Source: Flavobacteriales bacterium | Lineage (GTDB): Bacteria; Bacteroidota; Bacteroidia; Flavobacteriales_D; Parvicellaceae | Length of the DNA stretch: 64,000 bases | Direction: 5' to 3' | NCBI GenBank assembly: GCA_025210295.1 | Contig: JAOASC010000044.1 | Location: 1-64,000 of the forward strand | Shown here: one piece after another, positions 51,294 through 58,978 of the stretch | Numbering within the stretch: position 1 is the first letter of the stretch | Layout: each line of letters starts with the position of its first letter | Notes under the pieces: model-generated | What the model was told of the DNA's origin: nothing | Database searches by the model: none | The model's input: the letters and a program-made list of their open reading frames with translations, nothing else | Program-made: the position numbers and the translations under genes

Positions 51294-51301
51294 TATTTTT
51301 G
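51294..51301 (+). promoter_or_regulatory. -7 box of the glycan cluster
   Basis: TATTTTTG matches TAnnTTTG and lies 68 bases before ATG 51370 (80 before ATG 51382). It is the best promoter candidate for the cluster 51370-54718. Confidence 0.4.
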
Positions 51302-51369
51302 TCAAATTTTGTTCTTCCCTTTAAAGATGCCCCCCCTCTTCATAGTTTTATGCGTATAACTGTATAAAT

Positions 51370-53268
51370 ATGTTAAGTCATATGAAGCTGAGGACACTTG
51401 TATATTTGTTTATAATATTTGTTTATTTCTTTTTTTCCTTTAATCAGTACAAAGATGAAAAGGTACATTTAGGGGGAGATAATGTTGCTTATTATTTATT
51501 AGCGAAAAACTTATCTCAAGGTAATGGTTATGTCGATAATCATGTTGTGAGTGAAAGAAATGGTGAGATTATTAAGTCTGTTCCTCATACACATTTTCCT
51601 CCTGGTTATCCAGCCTTGCTTTCTGTTTTTATGAAGTTTTTCGGGAGTGAAATTAATGTCGCAAAGAATGTCAATGGCTTTTTTTTATTGCTGTCTAGTA
51701 TCACACTCTTTTTTTTACTCCAAGCAATAAAGATTAATGAAAACATCGCTTTTATTTCATCGCTTTTTTTGTTGGGGAATTACTATATGCTCTACTTTTC
51801 GATGTATCTCTACAGTGAAGTCGCTTTTATGCTGTTTCTATTGTTGTTTCTGTATTCTTTTATAAAACAAATGGAGCATCAATTTTTTTGGAAGTCACCA
51901 TATTTTTATGTGTCTCTTGGTTCGATGATGGTGATGTTTTACATTAAATCAATAGCTGTAGCAGCCATATTTGCAATGTTGTTGTTTTTATTAAGTAAGA
52001 AAGAGTGGAAAAGAATATTGGTGTACGTAGGTTCATTTGTGCTGTTTTATTTGCCTTGGTCATGGAGGATGAAAGATCTAGCTCATACATCATACCTCCA
52101 TTATTTAACCTATAAGAACCCTTATAATCGAGAATTGGGAGTGATGGAGTTTTCAGATTATATCACTCGAATATTGATGAATTTTAAAAGATATATAGCT
52201 GTTGAAATCCCTGGAGGAATACTGTCTAATGACCCTTTGTATAACTATAAGGAGGATCCAGGGATGATGAGTTATGTCGTAGGGGTTGGAATTGTCTTAG
52301 TTGTTTTGTTTGGTCTTTTTAAATTAAAAAAATATTCAGGATATCTTTTTTTATCCTTAGGAGGCGTTTTTACCGTGTTGTTGTTGTGGCCAGAAGTTTG
52401 GTTTGGTAAACGATTTATTCTACCAATAATGCCAGTCCTTTTGGGGTTGTTTTTTTGGGGGATTTATCATTTGGTAATGGTTTTTGTGAAGCTGTTGAAG
52501 TTGTATAAGATAAAAAAGGGAATAGAGAAATATGGTGTTTACCTACTGTTGCTGTTTTTTATTCCTGGTAAAATCGGGTTTCATGAACTGAAAAAGAATG
52601 TTGATGCGAACCATATTCCTAAATATCATAATTATTTTCAAGCTGCCAAGTGGGTTAAATTAAATACTCCTGATACTTCAGTCACTGCATGTCGAAAGCC
52701 TAATTTGTTTCATTTGTATTCGGGAAAAACCGTAACTAATTATAGAAAGTCTTCCGATAAAGAAGAAGTGCTAGATGGGTTGATAAAATTGAAAGTAGAT
52801 TATGTTATTCTTGAATCATTAGGTTTTTCTTCTACTTCTAAATATTTGATGCCTACCATACAAAAATACCCTGGTAAGTTTAAAATGGAGTATAAAACAG
52901 GGAAACCAGAATCTTATGTGTTTCAATTTTTACCAGAAATGGGTTATGATGGAGAATGGAAAGGAGATAAAAAACATGGTAAAGGGAAGTACAAGTATTG
53001 GGATGGTTCTTCGTATGAGGGGGAGTGGAAAGAGAATATTAGAGAAGGAAAAGGGGAGTATTTGTGGAAAAGTAATAATCGATTTGTAGGGGAATGGAAA
53101 AATGACCTCAGAGAAGGTCAAGGCGTGTTGTTTTTATCGAATGGAAATATCATCAAAACAACTTGGGTTAAAGATAAAATGGAGGGGAAAGGAGAAGTTT
53201 TTAATGTCAAGACTAAAGAAAGAACTTTTGGCTTGTTTAAGAATAATAAGTTTATTCCTAATGTGTAA
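51370..53268 (+). CDS. PMT/ArnT-like membrane glycosyltransferase fused to MORN repeats
   Basis: A 632-residue protein (ATG 51370; ATG 51382 is an alternative that starts with a better-charged MKLRTLVYLF). The first 430 residues are polytopic with about ten helices and a GT-C-type first loop containing GGDNVAYYLLAKNLSQGNGY and THFPPGYPAL (an Asp near the end of the first helix, as in ArnT/PMT enzymes). A soluble region follows (about 430-520). Residues 526-610 are MORN repeats with a 23-residue period: YDGEWKGDKKHGKG, YEGEWKENIREGKG, FVGEWKNDLREGQG, then a degenerate fourth. MORN repeats usually bind lipids or proteins. GT-C enzymes use polyprenyl-phosphate sugars, which the DPM1-like GT2 at 54888 could make. 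The fusion is unusual. Confidence 0.85.
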   Translation: MLSHMKLRTLVYLFIIFVYFFFSFNQYKDEKVHLGGDNVAYYLLAKNLSQGNGYVDNHVVSERNGEIIKSVPHTHFPPGYPALLSVFMKFFGSEINVAKNVNGFFLLLSSITLFFLLQAIKINENIAFISSLFLLGNYYMLYFSMYLYSEVAFMLFLLLFLYSFIKQMEHQFFWKSPYFYVSLGSMMVMFYIKSIAVAAIFAMLLFLLSKKEWKRILVYVGSFVLFYLPWSWRMKDLAHTSYLHYLTYKNPYNRELGVMEFSDYITRILMNFKRYIAVEIPGGILSNDPLYNYKEDPGMMSYVVGVGIVLVVLFGLFKLKKYSGYLFLSLGGVFTVLLLWPEVWFGKRFILPIMPVLLGLFFWGIYHLVMVFVKLLKLYKIKKGIEKYGVYLLLLFFIPGKIGFHELKKNVDANHIPKYHNYFQAAKWVKLNTPDTSVTACRKPNLFHLYSGKTVTNYRKSSDKEEVLDGLIKLKVDYVILESLGFSSTSKYLMPTIQKYPGKFKMEYKTGKPESYVFQFLPEMGYDGEWKGDKKHGKGKYKYWDGSSYEGEWKENIREGKGEYLWKSNNRFVGEWKNDLREGQGVLFLSNGNIIKTTWVKDKMEGKGEVFNVKTKERTFGLFKNNKFIPNV

Positions 53269-53986
53269 TGAAATGATTAAGAAAATTTCCATACTTCTTT
53301 TGGTTAAGCATGATCGTACAAATATCCGTTTGATTCTCGATAAAATAAGAGAGGTTCAACTTGAGGATAATATTAGTAAAGAAGTTATAGTTGTTTATTT
53401 AAGCAAGATCAATGATCCTGTTTTAGGAATAGAGGATGATCCTGTTCAATGCGATGAATTTTCTGTTCGTTCATGTAGTATAACGCCCAATAAAAGCACA
53501 GGAAAGATGGTCCAAGAGACCATTCAAACGTGTTCAGGAGATTTTTTATTGATTCAAGAATTGGGGGTGCATTTTGATTCTACACTTTATAAAACGTTGT
53601 TAGCTCCTGTCTTTAAAGGGGGAGCAGATGTAGTATATGGGTCAAGGTACAAAGGAGGAAATGCCCATAGAACTTCTGCTTTCTTTCATAATACATTCAA
53701 TAAATTTTTGACTAAAATTTCTAATATGTTTACCAATCTAAATCTAACAGATGTAACTACTTCATATAAGTTAATAAGAACTGATATCGCCAAGCGTATA
53801 GTATTAAAAGAAGAGTGTTATGCTATAGAGTTGGTTGCAAAAGTTTCTAGAATCAAGGAGGTTAAAATATATGAAGTTGGTGTCTCATATCATGGCGAAG
53901 TTTGTCAAGTAAAATCAAGAGCTAAATTGGGAGCTGGAATAAGAGGTATTTATAGTGTATTAAAGTATAACTTATTAAAAGGTTAA
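53261..53986 (+). CDS. GT2 paralogue lacking catalytic motifs (likely pseudoenzyme)
   Basis: The start is ATG 53261 (241 residues, overlapping the previous stop by 8 bases) or ATG 53273; a longer frame back to 53102 lies inside the preceding gene and is rejected. The protein aligns over its full length with the intact GT2 at 54888-55613. Shared blocks are ADVVYGSRYKGGNAHRTS, SNMFTNLNLTDVTT, SYKLIRTDIA and KYEVGVSYHG-like KIYEVGVSYHG. Catalytic motifs are gone: IPAYNEE became LLVKHDR, VNDCSTD became VYLSKIN, and the metal site QDADLEYDP became QELGVHFDS. The frame is intact, so it is probably made. It may regulate or partner the active enzyme or the adjacent membrane transferase. Confidence 0.8.
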   Translation: MCNEMIKKISILLLVKHDRTNIRLILDKIREVQLEDNISKEVIVVYLSKINDPVLGIEDDPVQCDEFSVRSCSITPNKSTGKMVQETIQTCSGDFLLIQELGVHFDSTLYKTLLAPVFKGGADVVYGSRYKGGNAHRTSAFFHNTFNKFLTKISNMFTNLNLTDVTTSYKLIRTDIAKRIVLKEECYAIELVAKVSRIKEVKIYEVGVSYHGEVCQVKSRAKLGAGIRGIYSVLKYNLLKG

Positions 53987-53992
53987 AGCTGT

Positions 53993-54718
53993 ATGGAAGT
54001 TAAAAATGATGTAGTAGGAGAGTCAACATTATCTGCAATTAATAAAGCAGATAAGTTTAATGATTGGATGTATAGTACGATTGCAGAATTTTGTAAAGGA
54101 CATGTATTAGAAGTGGGAAGTGGTATAGGGAATATTTCCAATTGTTTTATTCGGGATAATAAGCAAATTATGCTTACAGATTTCAATGTAAGTTATTGTG
54201 AAACCTTGAGGAAAAAGTATCAGCACCACAAAAATGTATTAGGAGTTAAACTGATGGATTTAATTGATCCAAATTTTGATGAAAAACATCAAGATTTACT
54301 GGGGAAGTTTGATACGGTTTTTGCATTAAATGTTGTTGAACATATTCAAACGGATTTCACTGCGATTCAAAACTGTAAAAAGCTGTTAAGAAAAGGAGGG
54401 AATTTAATCATCTTAGTGCCTTCATACGATGCGTTGTATAACGGTATGGATAAAGAGTTGGGGCATTATCGTCGCTACAATAAAAAAAAGCTATCCACTT
54501 TATTTATAGCTAATGATTTCGAAATTATTCATAAACAATACTTTAATGCTATGGGAGTGTTTGGGTGGTTTTATACAGGGAAGTTATTAATGAAAAGGAT
54601 GATTCCTTCGAGCCAAATGGTGACTTATAATAAGCTCGTCCCGTTGTTTAAAGTAGTAGATAAAGCTTTGGTTCCCTTTTGGGGACTCTCTACTATAGTG
54701 GTAGGAAAAAAACGTTAA
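53993..54718 (+). CDS. Class I SAM-dependent methyltransferase
   Basis: A 241-residue cytoplasmic enzyme. The SAM-binding motif I is VLEVGSGIGNIS, followed by the acidic motif (LTDFNVSYCETLR), motif II-like FDTVFALNVVEHIQTD and motif III KLLRKGGNLIILVPS. The C-terminal part (GHYRRYNKKKLSTLFIANDF) is typical of methyltransferases in surface-polysaccharide clusters. It starts 6 bases after the pseudo-GT2 gene, so it belongs to that operon. The acceptor is unknown; a sugar or lipid-linked glycan is likely from context. Confidence 0.9.
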   Translation: MEVKNDVVGESTLSAINKADKFNDWMYSTIAEFCKGHVLEVGSGIGNISNCFIRDNKQIMLTDFNVSYCETLRKKYQHHKNVLGVKLMDLIDPNFDEKHQDLLGKFDTVFALNVVEHIQTDFTAIQNCKKLLRKGGNLIILVPSYDALYNGMDKELGHYRRYNKKKLSTLFIANDFEIIHKQYFNAMGVFGWFYTGKLLMKRMIPSSQMVTYNKLVPLFKVVDKALVPFWGLSTIVVGKKR

Positions 54719-54833
54719 AAGAAAATCCAATTCCGAAATATAATAATGATTAAAAGAACCCGTTTAGCAAAATGAAAATCAATTTAAATCACGAAATATA
54801 GTTTTGCAAATTAGTTTTTATGCCGCATGTTTT

Positions 54834-54841
54834 TAACTTTG
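54834..54841 (+). promoter_or_regulatory. -7 box of the intact GT2 gene
   Basis: TAACTTTG matches TAnnTTTG and lies 46 bases before the ATG at 54888. It suggests the active GT2 is transcribed separately from the upstream cluster. Confidence 0.5.
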
Positions 54842-54887
54842 TACACTTTCCTAAATACAAATAATTAGCGAAAAATAACCTGTTTAT

Positions 54888-55613
54888 ATGAATCCTGTTA
54901 GAACTTTATCTATTTTAATTCCAGCTTATAATGAAGAAAAAACCATTCATTTAATTCTGGATAAAGTGAGGGCAGTTTCTTTAGTTAGTTCTATAGAAAA
55001 AGAAGTCATTATTGTTAATGATTGCTCTACAGATAATACAATAGAAGCTGTTGAGAAGTATAAAAGTCAGTATCCGGAATTCCCAATACAATTGTATAGC
55101 CAAGAAGTGAATAAAGGTAAGGGGGCTGCAATACATAAAGCTATAGAGCAAGCAACGGGAGACTATTTGGTTATTCAAGATGCAGATTTAGAGTACGACC
55201 CTGAAGAATATAATGATTTGCTCAAACCAGTACTTAATGGATTTGCAGATGTGGTGTATGGATCTCGTTTTATGGGAGGTAATCCTCATCGAATTTTATT
55301 CTATTGGCACAGTATAGGGAATAAGTTCTTGACAAGTTTGTCGAATATGTTTACCAATTTGAATTTAACAGATATGGAAACTTGTTATAAGCTAATAAGA
55401 ACAGATATTGCACAAAGCTTAAATTTAAAAGAGCAACGTTTTGGTTTTGAACCAGAATTGACTGCAAAATTATCTCGAGTAAAGAATATTCGAATCTATG
55501 AGGTTGGGATATCGTATTATGGAAGAACCTATGAAGAGGGAAAGAAAATTGGATGGAAAGATGGTTTTAGAGCAATCTATTGCATCTTAAAGTATAATCT
55601 TTTCTCAAAATAA
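54888..55613 (+). CDS. DPM1-like GT2 glycosyltransferase
   Basis: A 241-residue inverting glycosyltransferase of the dolichyl/polyprenyl-phosphate-mannose synthase type. Motifs are intact: LSILIPAYNEEKTIHLILDK, VIIVNDCSTDNTIEA, GKGAAIHKAIEQATGDYLVI and the metal site QDADLEYDPEEY, with FGFEPELTAKLSR near the C-terminus. There are no C-terminal membrane helices, so it is a short soluble form. It probably makes a polyprenyl-phosphate sugar, the donor type used by GT-C enzymes such as the one at 51370. It is the active paralogue of the gene at 53261. Confidence 0.93.
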   Translation: MNPVRTLSILIPAYNEEKTIHLILDKVRAVSLVSSIEKEVIIVNDCSTDNTIEAVEKYKSQYPEFPIQLYSQEVNKGKGAAIHKAIEQATGDYLVIQDADLEYDPEEYNDLLKPVLNGFADVVYGSRFMGGNPHRILFYWHSIGNKFLTSLSNMFTNLNLTDMETCYKLIRTDIAQSLNLKEQRFGFEPELTAKLSRVKNIRIYEVGISYYGRTYEEGKKIGWKDGFRAIYCILKYNLFSK

Positions 55614-55621
55614 TAGCAGCC

Positions 55622-56536
55622 CTATAGTTCAGTTTCTAAAGCTTGAATAATCTCGTAAGTATCTTTGTTATAGATGTAGGTTATTAAAGAAAGGTTATCA
55701 ATGTTATAGGTGGTGTCATTAGCACTGTTAGGGAGTTCCATAGCAAAGTCATTGTAAATTTTATCACCTGCACTTATATTGTCTCCTAAGCGAGTTCCCC
55801 ATGCTCCATTAATAGTTCCACTCATTACATTATGATGATGGTAATTTTCTTCAGTTGTTCCATTGGCCATTTTTTGAGCGGAAATAACAGTTTTTCTAAT
55901 TAAATAAATCACGATATCATGCTCAACTGAGAGGTTAGTTAAAAATTCACTTTCGGTATGAATAAAGAGTCCTCTGGTTTGTGGAAAAAAGTTCGTTTGA
56001 ACTTGTATACCAGCTTTTACAGTGTTAGTAAGCGCAGCGTTTGTTTCGTTTGCCCATGATGTTGATGTATACCACAAAGTATTTCCTAAGCCATTACTTT
56101 GTCTATTGATTGTTCCAACAGGATTGGCGAAAAAGCTAGGGATTTCATTAATATAGATGTTACCTTCCTCAGTTCTAAAGTCCATTGGGAATTCTGGCGG
56201 TTCAGGGGCTTGAAACGTACTAGCAGTCCCTGCATGAATAGAAGCAACAAAAACTCTTCCAGGGTTGGCATCTTCAATGTTTTTTGCTACCACTGCAGCA
56301 GCAGGACAGTTGGTGCAGGTATGACCAGTATAGTCCTCTATCAGAACATTTTGTAGGATGTTTGAATTTGCAGTCCATGTTGGCCAGGTGTAGTTTGTTG
56401 AGTCGCCATTTGGAAATAAATCCCAGTTTAACCCACCCACTTTAGTAGGAATAGGTTGGGTAATTCTGTCACATGATAGCAAACCTATTAAAATAAATAA
56501 GGTAGTAATTGAAAAAGTTAATTTTATTAAACGCAT
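55622..56536 (-). CDS. Omp28-family outer membrane lipoprotein
   Basis: A 304-residue protein. The lipoprotein leader MRLIKLTFSITTLFILIGLL ends in lipobox LLSC with C22. A thioredoxin-like domain (about 62-170) begins NVLIEDYTGHTCTNCPAA with the CxxC pair C74-C77, as in Omp28-related proteins. The C-terminal half is beta-rich. In Porphyromonas gingivalis Omp28 is a surface-associated protein of uncertain role. It is the last gene of a TlpA-DUF6029-Omp28 operon; the DUF6029 stop is 4 bases upstream. A redox or thiol-handling role is suggested by the CxxC but not shown. Confidence 0.88.
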   Translation of the reverse strand: MRLIKLTFSITTLFILIGLLSCDRITQPIPTKVGGLNWDLFPNGDSTNYTWPTWTANSNILQNVLIEDYTGHTCTNCPAAAVVAKNIEDANPGRVFVASIHAGTASTFQAPEPPEFPMDFRTEEGNIYINEIPSFFANPVGTINRQSNGLGNTLWYTSTSWANETNAALTNTVKAGIQVQTNFFPQTRGLFIHTESEFLTNLSVEHDIVIYLIRKTVISAQKMANGTTEENYHHHNVMSGTINGAWGTRLGDNISAGDKIYNDFAMELPNSANDTTYNIDNLSLITYIYNKDTYEIIQALETEL

Positions 56537-56540
56537 AATT

Positions 56541-58232
56541 CTAAAAACTTGAGGTTAGGGTGAAAGTTAAACCATTAGACGCAGGAACTGTTCTACAGAC
56601 TCCTCCTACACAAAAGACTCCTGCACGTTGTCTACCATATTGTAAAGAAAATCGATGTGGGCCACTAACATAGCCAATGTTTCCTAGTAAATAATGTACA
56701 CGTAAATCTTCTTTTTTATTTCCGTAATTGTATTGGTCTAGTATGGCAAAAGACCAGTGTGGGCTAATGGTGTATTCTAATTGTGCAAAGGCCCAGTTTC
56801 CTTGATCCTGTTGAGTCCACAGGTGTTGAAGTTCTGTTCTAAGAGCATGTTTAGGTTTTAATTTGACAGTAAAATCAGCTACTGCAATATGTGCAAATAT
56901 TTTCTCATGATGTTTGGCTACTAGAATAGCTCTATCTTCAAATATAAAATTGAAGTAAGTAAAACTTGTTTTTAGTTTTTTATTTATTTTACGTTTTATT
57001 TCAATATTAAAATCTTGTAGAAGAATACTGTCACTCATCCTAAATAATTGAGTTTCATAACTTTTTCGAGCCCCATCCATATCATTAATAAATGTACGTT
57101 CAGGTACATAGGCAGTAGCAAAATTTAAAGCAATTGATGTTCCGTATTTTCCACCTATTTTAGTTTTTTTAGGGATTTTATAAATAACATCAGCTTGGAA
57201 AGCAATTTCTCCTTGGGCATTGGTTGCATAGGGGTATAAGGTTGATGCAAGGTTATAGGTGTGCTGCTTAGTTAGAGCAGGAATAAATCCAATCATTAAA
57301 TCTGTTGGACCAGTAGAGATATTGGTTGAGCGCCATAACAAGTTGTCATTGTGTTTAGCACTGATGTCAATTCCTAAACCTTTTTTAGAATATCCGAAAT
57401 TAAGTAATAGTCCTTCACCATTTTTGTAGATGTAATTAAAGTTAGAATCTTGATCATAAGGATATGGGTCGTTTTCTTTGTGTATATATTCTCCAGAGAA
57501 CCTGAATTTCCCATACCTCATGTTGATACGACCTCCATACGCTCCAACATTTTTAGGAAGAATAAAGTCGGTTGTTTTATTATCATTATTGTATTTACTT
57601 ACAAAACTACCACCAATAGCTACTTGGAATTTTGAGTCAACCAATAGACTGTCAAAAAGTTCATTGATATTTATTTCTCCATCTAAACCTCTTACGATAC
57701 CATTCCCGTTTTCAAATCCATCGTTAAATTGGTAGCGTTGTTTTCCTATTAGTCCTTTTAAGTAAATTCCTTTATAGGGATTGTATTTGACGCCTATCCC
57801 ATCTAAAGCGTTGTCAATTCCTAAGTTGCGTTCTTCATAGCTTCTTAGGATCATACCACTTCCAAACTGTTCGTAGAAATTACCTACTGTCACACTAAGT
57901 TTTTCTTTTGTCCAATTAGCATATCTGTATCCTAATCCTGTACCGTTAAATGTTGTTGGGTAACCCGATAGTGGGTTTAGGTATGATTCATACCTGATAC
58001 CTGCCGAAAAATTACCTCTATTATAATTAATATTGGTAAATGAGTTCATTCCCATTTTAAAATCAGGTAGAGCAGCTCCTATCAAAGAATCTTCGTTGTA
58101 AAGTTGGCTCATAACTTGAACGTTACCACTTATTCTTCCTAGGTCTAATGTTTCTTTTTCTTGACCAAAAAATGCTTGTCCTTTTAAAAAGACAAGCATT
58201 AGTATTAAAGGTTTAATGAATTTAATGTTCAT
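56541..58232 (-). CDS. DUF6029 outer membrane beta-barrel protein
   Basis: A 563-residue protein with a signal peptide (1-23, ending AFFGQ). The body has repeated amphipathic strands typical of an outer membrane barrel, such as FSAGIRYESYLNPLSGYPTT, GKFRFSGEYIHKEND and WSFAILDQYNYGNK. It ends NGLTFTLTSSF, with a terminal Phe as in barrel insertion signals. DUF6029 proteins are found beside TlpA and Omp28 genes in Bacteroidota. Two cysteines late in the chain (FCVGGVCRTV) could form a disulfide. No transport substrate can be assigned. Confidence 0.88.
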   Translation of the reverse strand: MNIKFIKPLILMLVFLKGQAFFGQEKETLDLGRISGNVQVMSQLYNEDSLIGAALPDFKMGMNSFTNINYNRGNFSAGIRYESYLNPLSGYPTTFNGTGLGYRYANWTKEKLSVTVGNFYEQFGSGMILRSYEERNLGIDNALDGIGVKYNPYKGIYLKGLIGKQRYQFNDGFENGNGIVRGLDGEININELFDSLLVDSKFQVAIGGSFVSKYNNDNKTTDFILPKNVGAYGGRINMRYGKFRFSGEYIHKENDPYPYDQDSNFNYIYKNGEGLLLNFGYSKKGLGIDISAKHNDNLLWRSTNISTGPTDLMIGFIPALTKQHTYNLASTLYPYATNAQGEIAFQADVIYKIPKKTKIGGKYGTSIALNFATAYVPERTFINDMDGARKSYETQLFRMSDSILLQDFNIEIKRKINKKLKTSFTYFNFIFEDRAILVAKHHEKIFAHIAVADFTVKLKPKHALRTELQHLWTQQDQGNWAFAQLEYTISPHWSFAILDQYNYGNKKEDLRVHYLLGNIGYVSGPHRFSLQYGRQRAGVFCVGGVCRTVPASNGLTFTLTSSF

Positions 58233-58241
58233 TGAATTGGG

Positions 58242-58733
58242 TTAATGTGCGTGTTTCTTAATTTGTTCATACAGCTCTTCTTCATCTCCAGCTGAGTAGT
58301 TGTTATGATCCCAAACGATATTCCCTTTGCCGTCAATTAGAAATGTATGTGGGACATTATTAACATTCATAGCTCTTTTTAATTCTCCATTAGGATCTAG
58401 TAGAACTTCGTATTCCCACCCTTGTCCGTTGACATAAGGTTCAACCCTACCCGTAGAACGTGAGTTGTCTATGGATACAGCGATTATTTTTACACCTGTT
58501 TCATCTTGCCAGTCTTCGTATTCTTCTGCTATAGTGTTTAGCTCTGTCTTGCATGGTTTACACCATGTAGCCCAAAAATTAACGACAATTGGATTCCCAT
58601 CGTTAGAAATTGTTGCTAAGTTAACAGTTTTGCCGTCTATAGTTTTAAGTTTAACTGCTGGTAATTTTTTGTTCTGAGCAACAATGCTAGTTAGACCAAT
58701 TAACATTGTCAAAAAAGTAATAATAGTTCTCAT
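58242..58733 (-). CDS. TlpA-family thiol-disulfide oxidoreductase
   Basis: A 163-residue periplasmic thioredoxin-fold protein with a signal peptide (1-19, before Q20). The active site is WATWCKPC with C58 and C61. Other features are the cis-Pro region (VNNVPHTFLIDGKGNIVW) and an AhpC/TSA-like core. Such proteins reduce disulfides in the periplasm or serve cytochrome maturation. It heads an operon with the DUF6029 barrel (9 bases downstream) and Omp28, both with cysteine pairs that could be substrates. Confidence 0.94.
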   Translation of the reverse strand: MRTIITFLTMLIGLTSIVAQNKKLPAVKLKTIDGKTVNLATISNDGNPIVVNFWATWCKPCKTELNTIAEEYEDWQDETGVKIIAVSIDNSRSTGRVEPYVNGQGWEYEVLLDPNGELKRAMNVNNVPHTFLIDGKGNIVWDHNNYSAGDEEELYEQIKKHAH

Positions 58734-58837
58734 AGTAGTTTAATTAATTTATTTTGAAATGAAAATAATTCAAAAATTAAGCCAAAGCCAAAGTAAACAT
58801 ACTAAAAAAAAGAAACAAGCAATAGAGTATAATTGTT

Positions 58838-58886
58838 TATTCTTGGAATCCTAAAAAACAAACTTTAAAATAGGAATCCAAGAATA
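58838..58886. promoter_or_regulatory. 16-bp imperfect inverted repeat between divergent redox/T9SS genes
   Basis: The arms 58838-58853 and 58871-58886 (core ATTCTTGGAATCCTA against TAGGAATCCAAGAAT) pair with one mismatch around a 17-base spacer. They lie between the divergent TlpA operon and the Omp28-like T9SS gene, just upstream of the latter's -7 box. It could be a shared operator. No T-run supports a terminator. Confidence 0.5.
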
Positions 58887-58923
58887 CTGTCATATTTTAT
58901 ATTAAGTTAATGTTACTTTGACT

Positions 58924-58931
58924 TATATTTG
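58924..58931 (+). promoter_or_regulatory. -7 box of the Omp28-like T9SS gene
   Basis: TATATTTG matches TAnnTTTG and lies 47 bases before the ATG at 58979. Confidence 0.55.
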
Positions 58932-58978
58932 TTGTTAAACGCTAGACATTTTTTAATGTATAAACATGTAAATAACTT

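Noticed and set aside
53102-53260. Longer N-terminus for the pseudo-GT2 gene
   Set aside because: The extension is an out-of-frame reading of the MORN repeat region. Alignment to the active paralogue starts at ATG 53261/53273.
53261-53986. Calling the GT2 paralogue a pseudogene
   Set aside because: The frame is full length and uninterrupted, with the same length as the active paralogue. Loss of motifs points to a pseudoenzyme instead.
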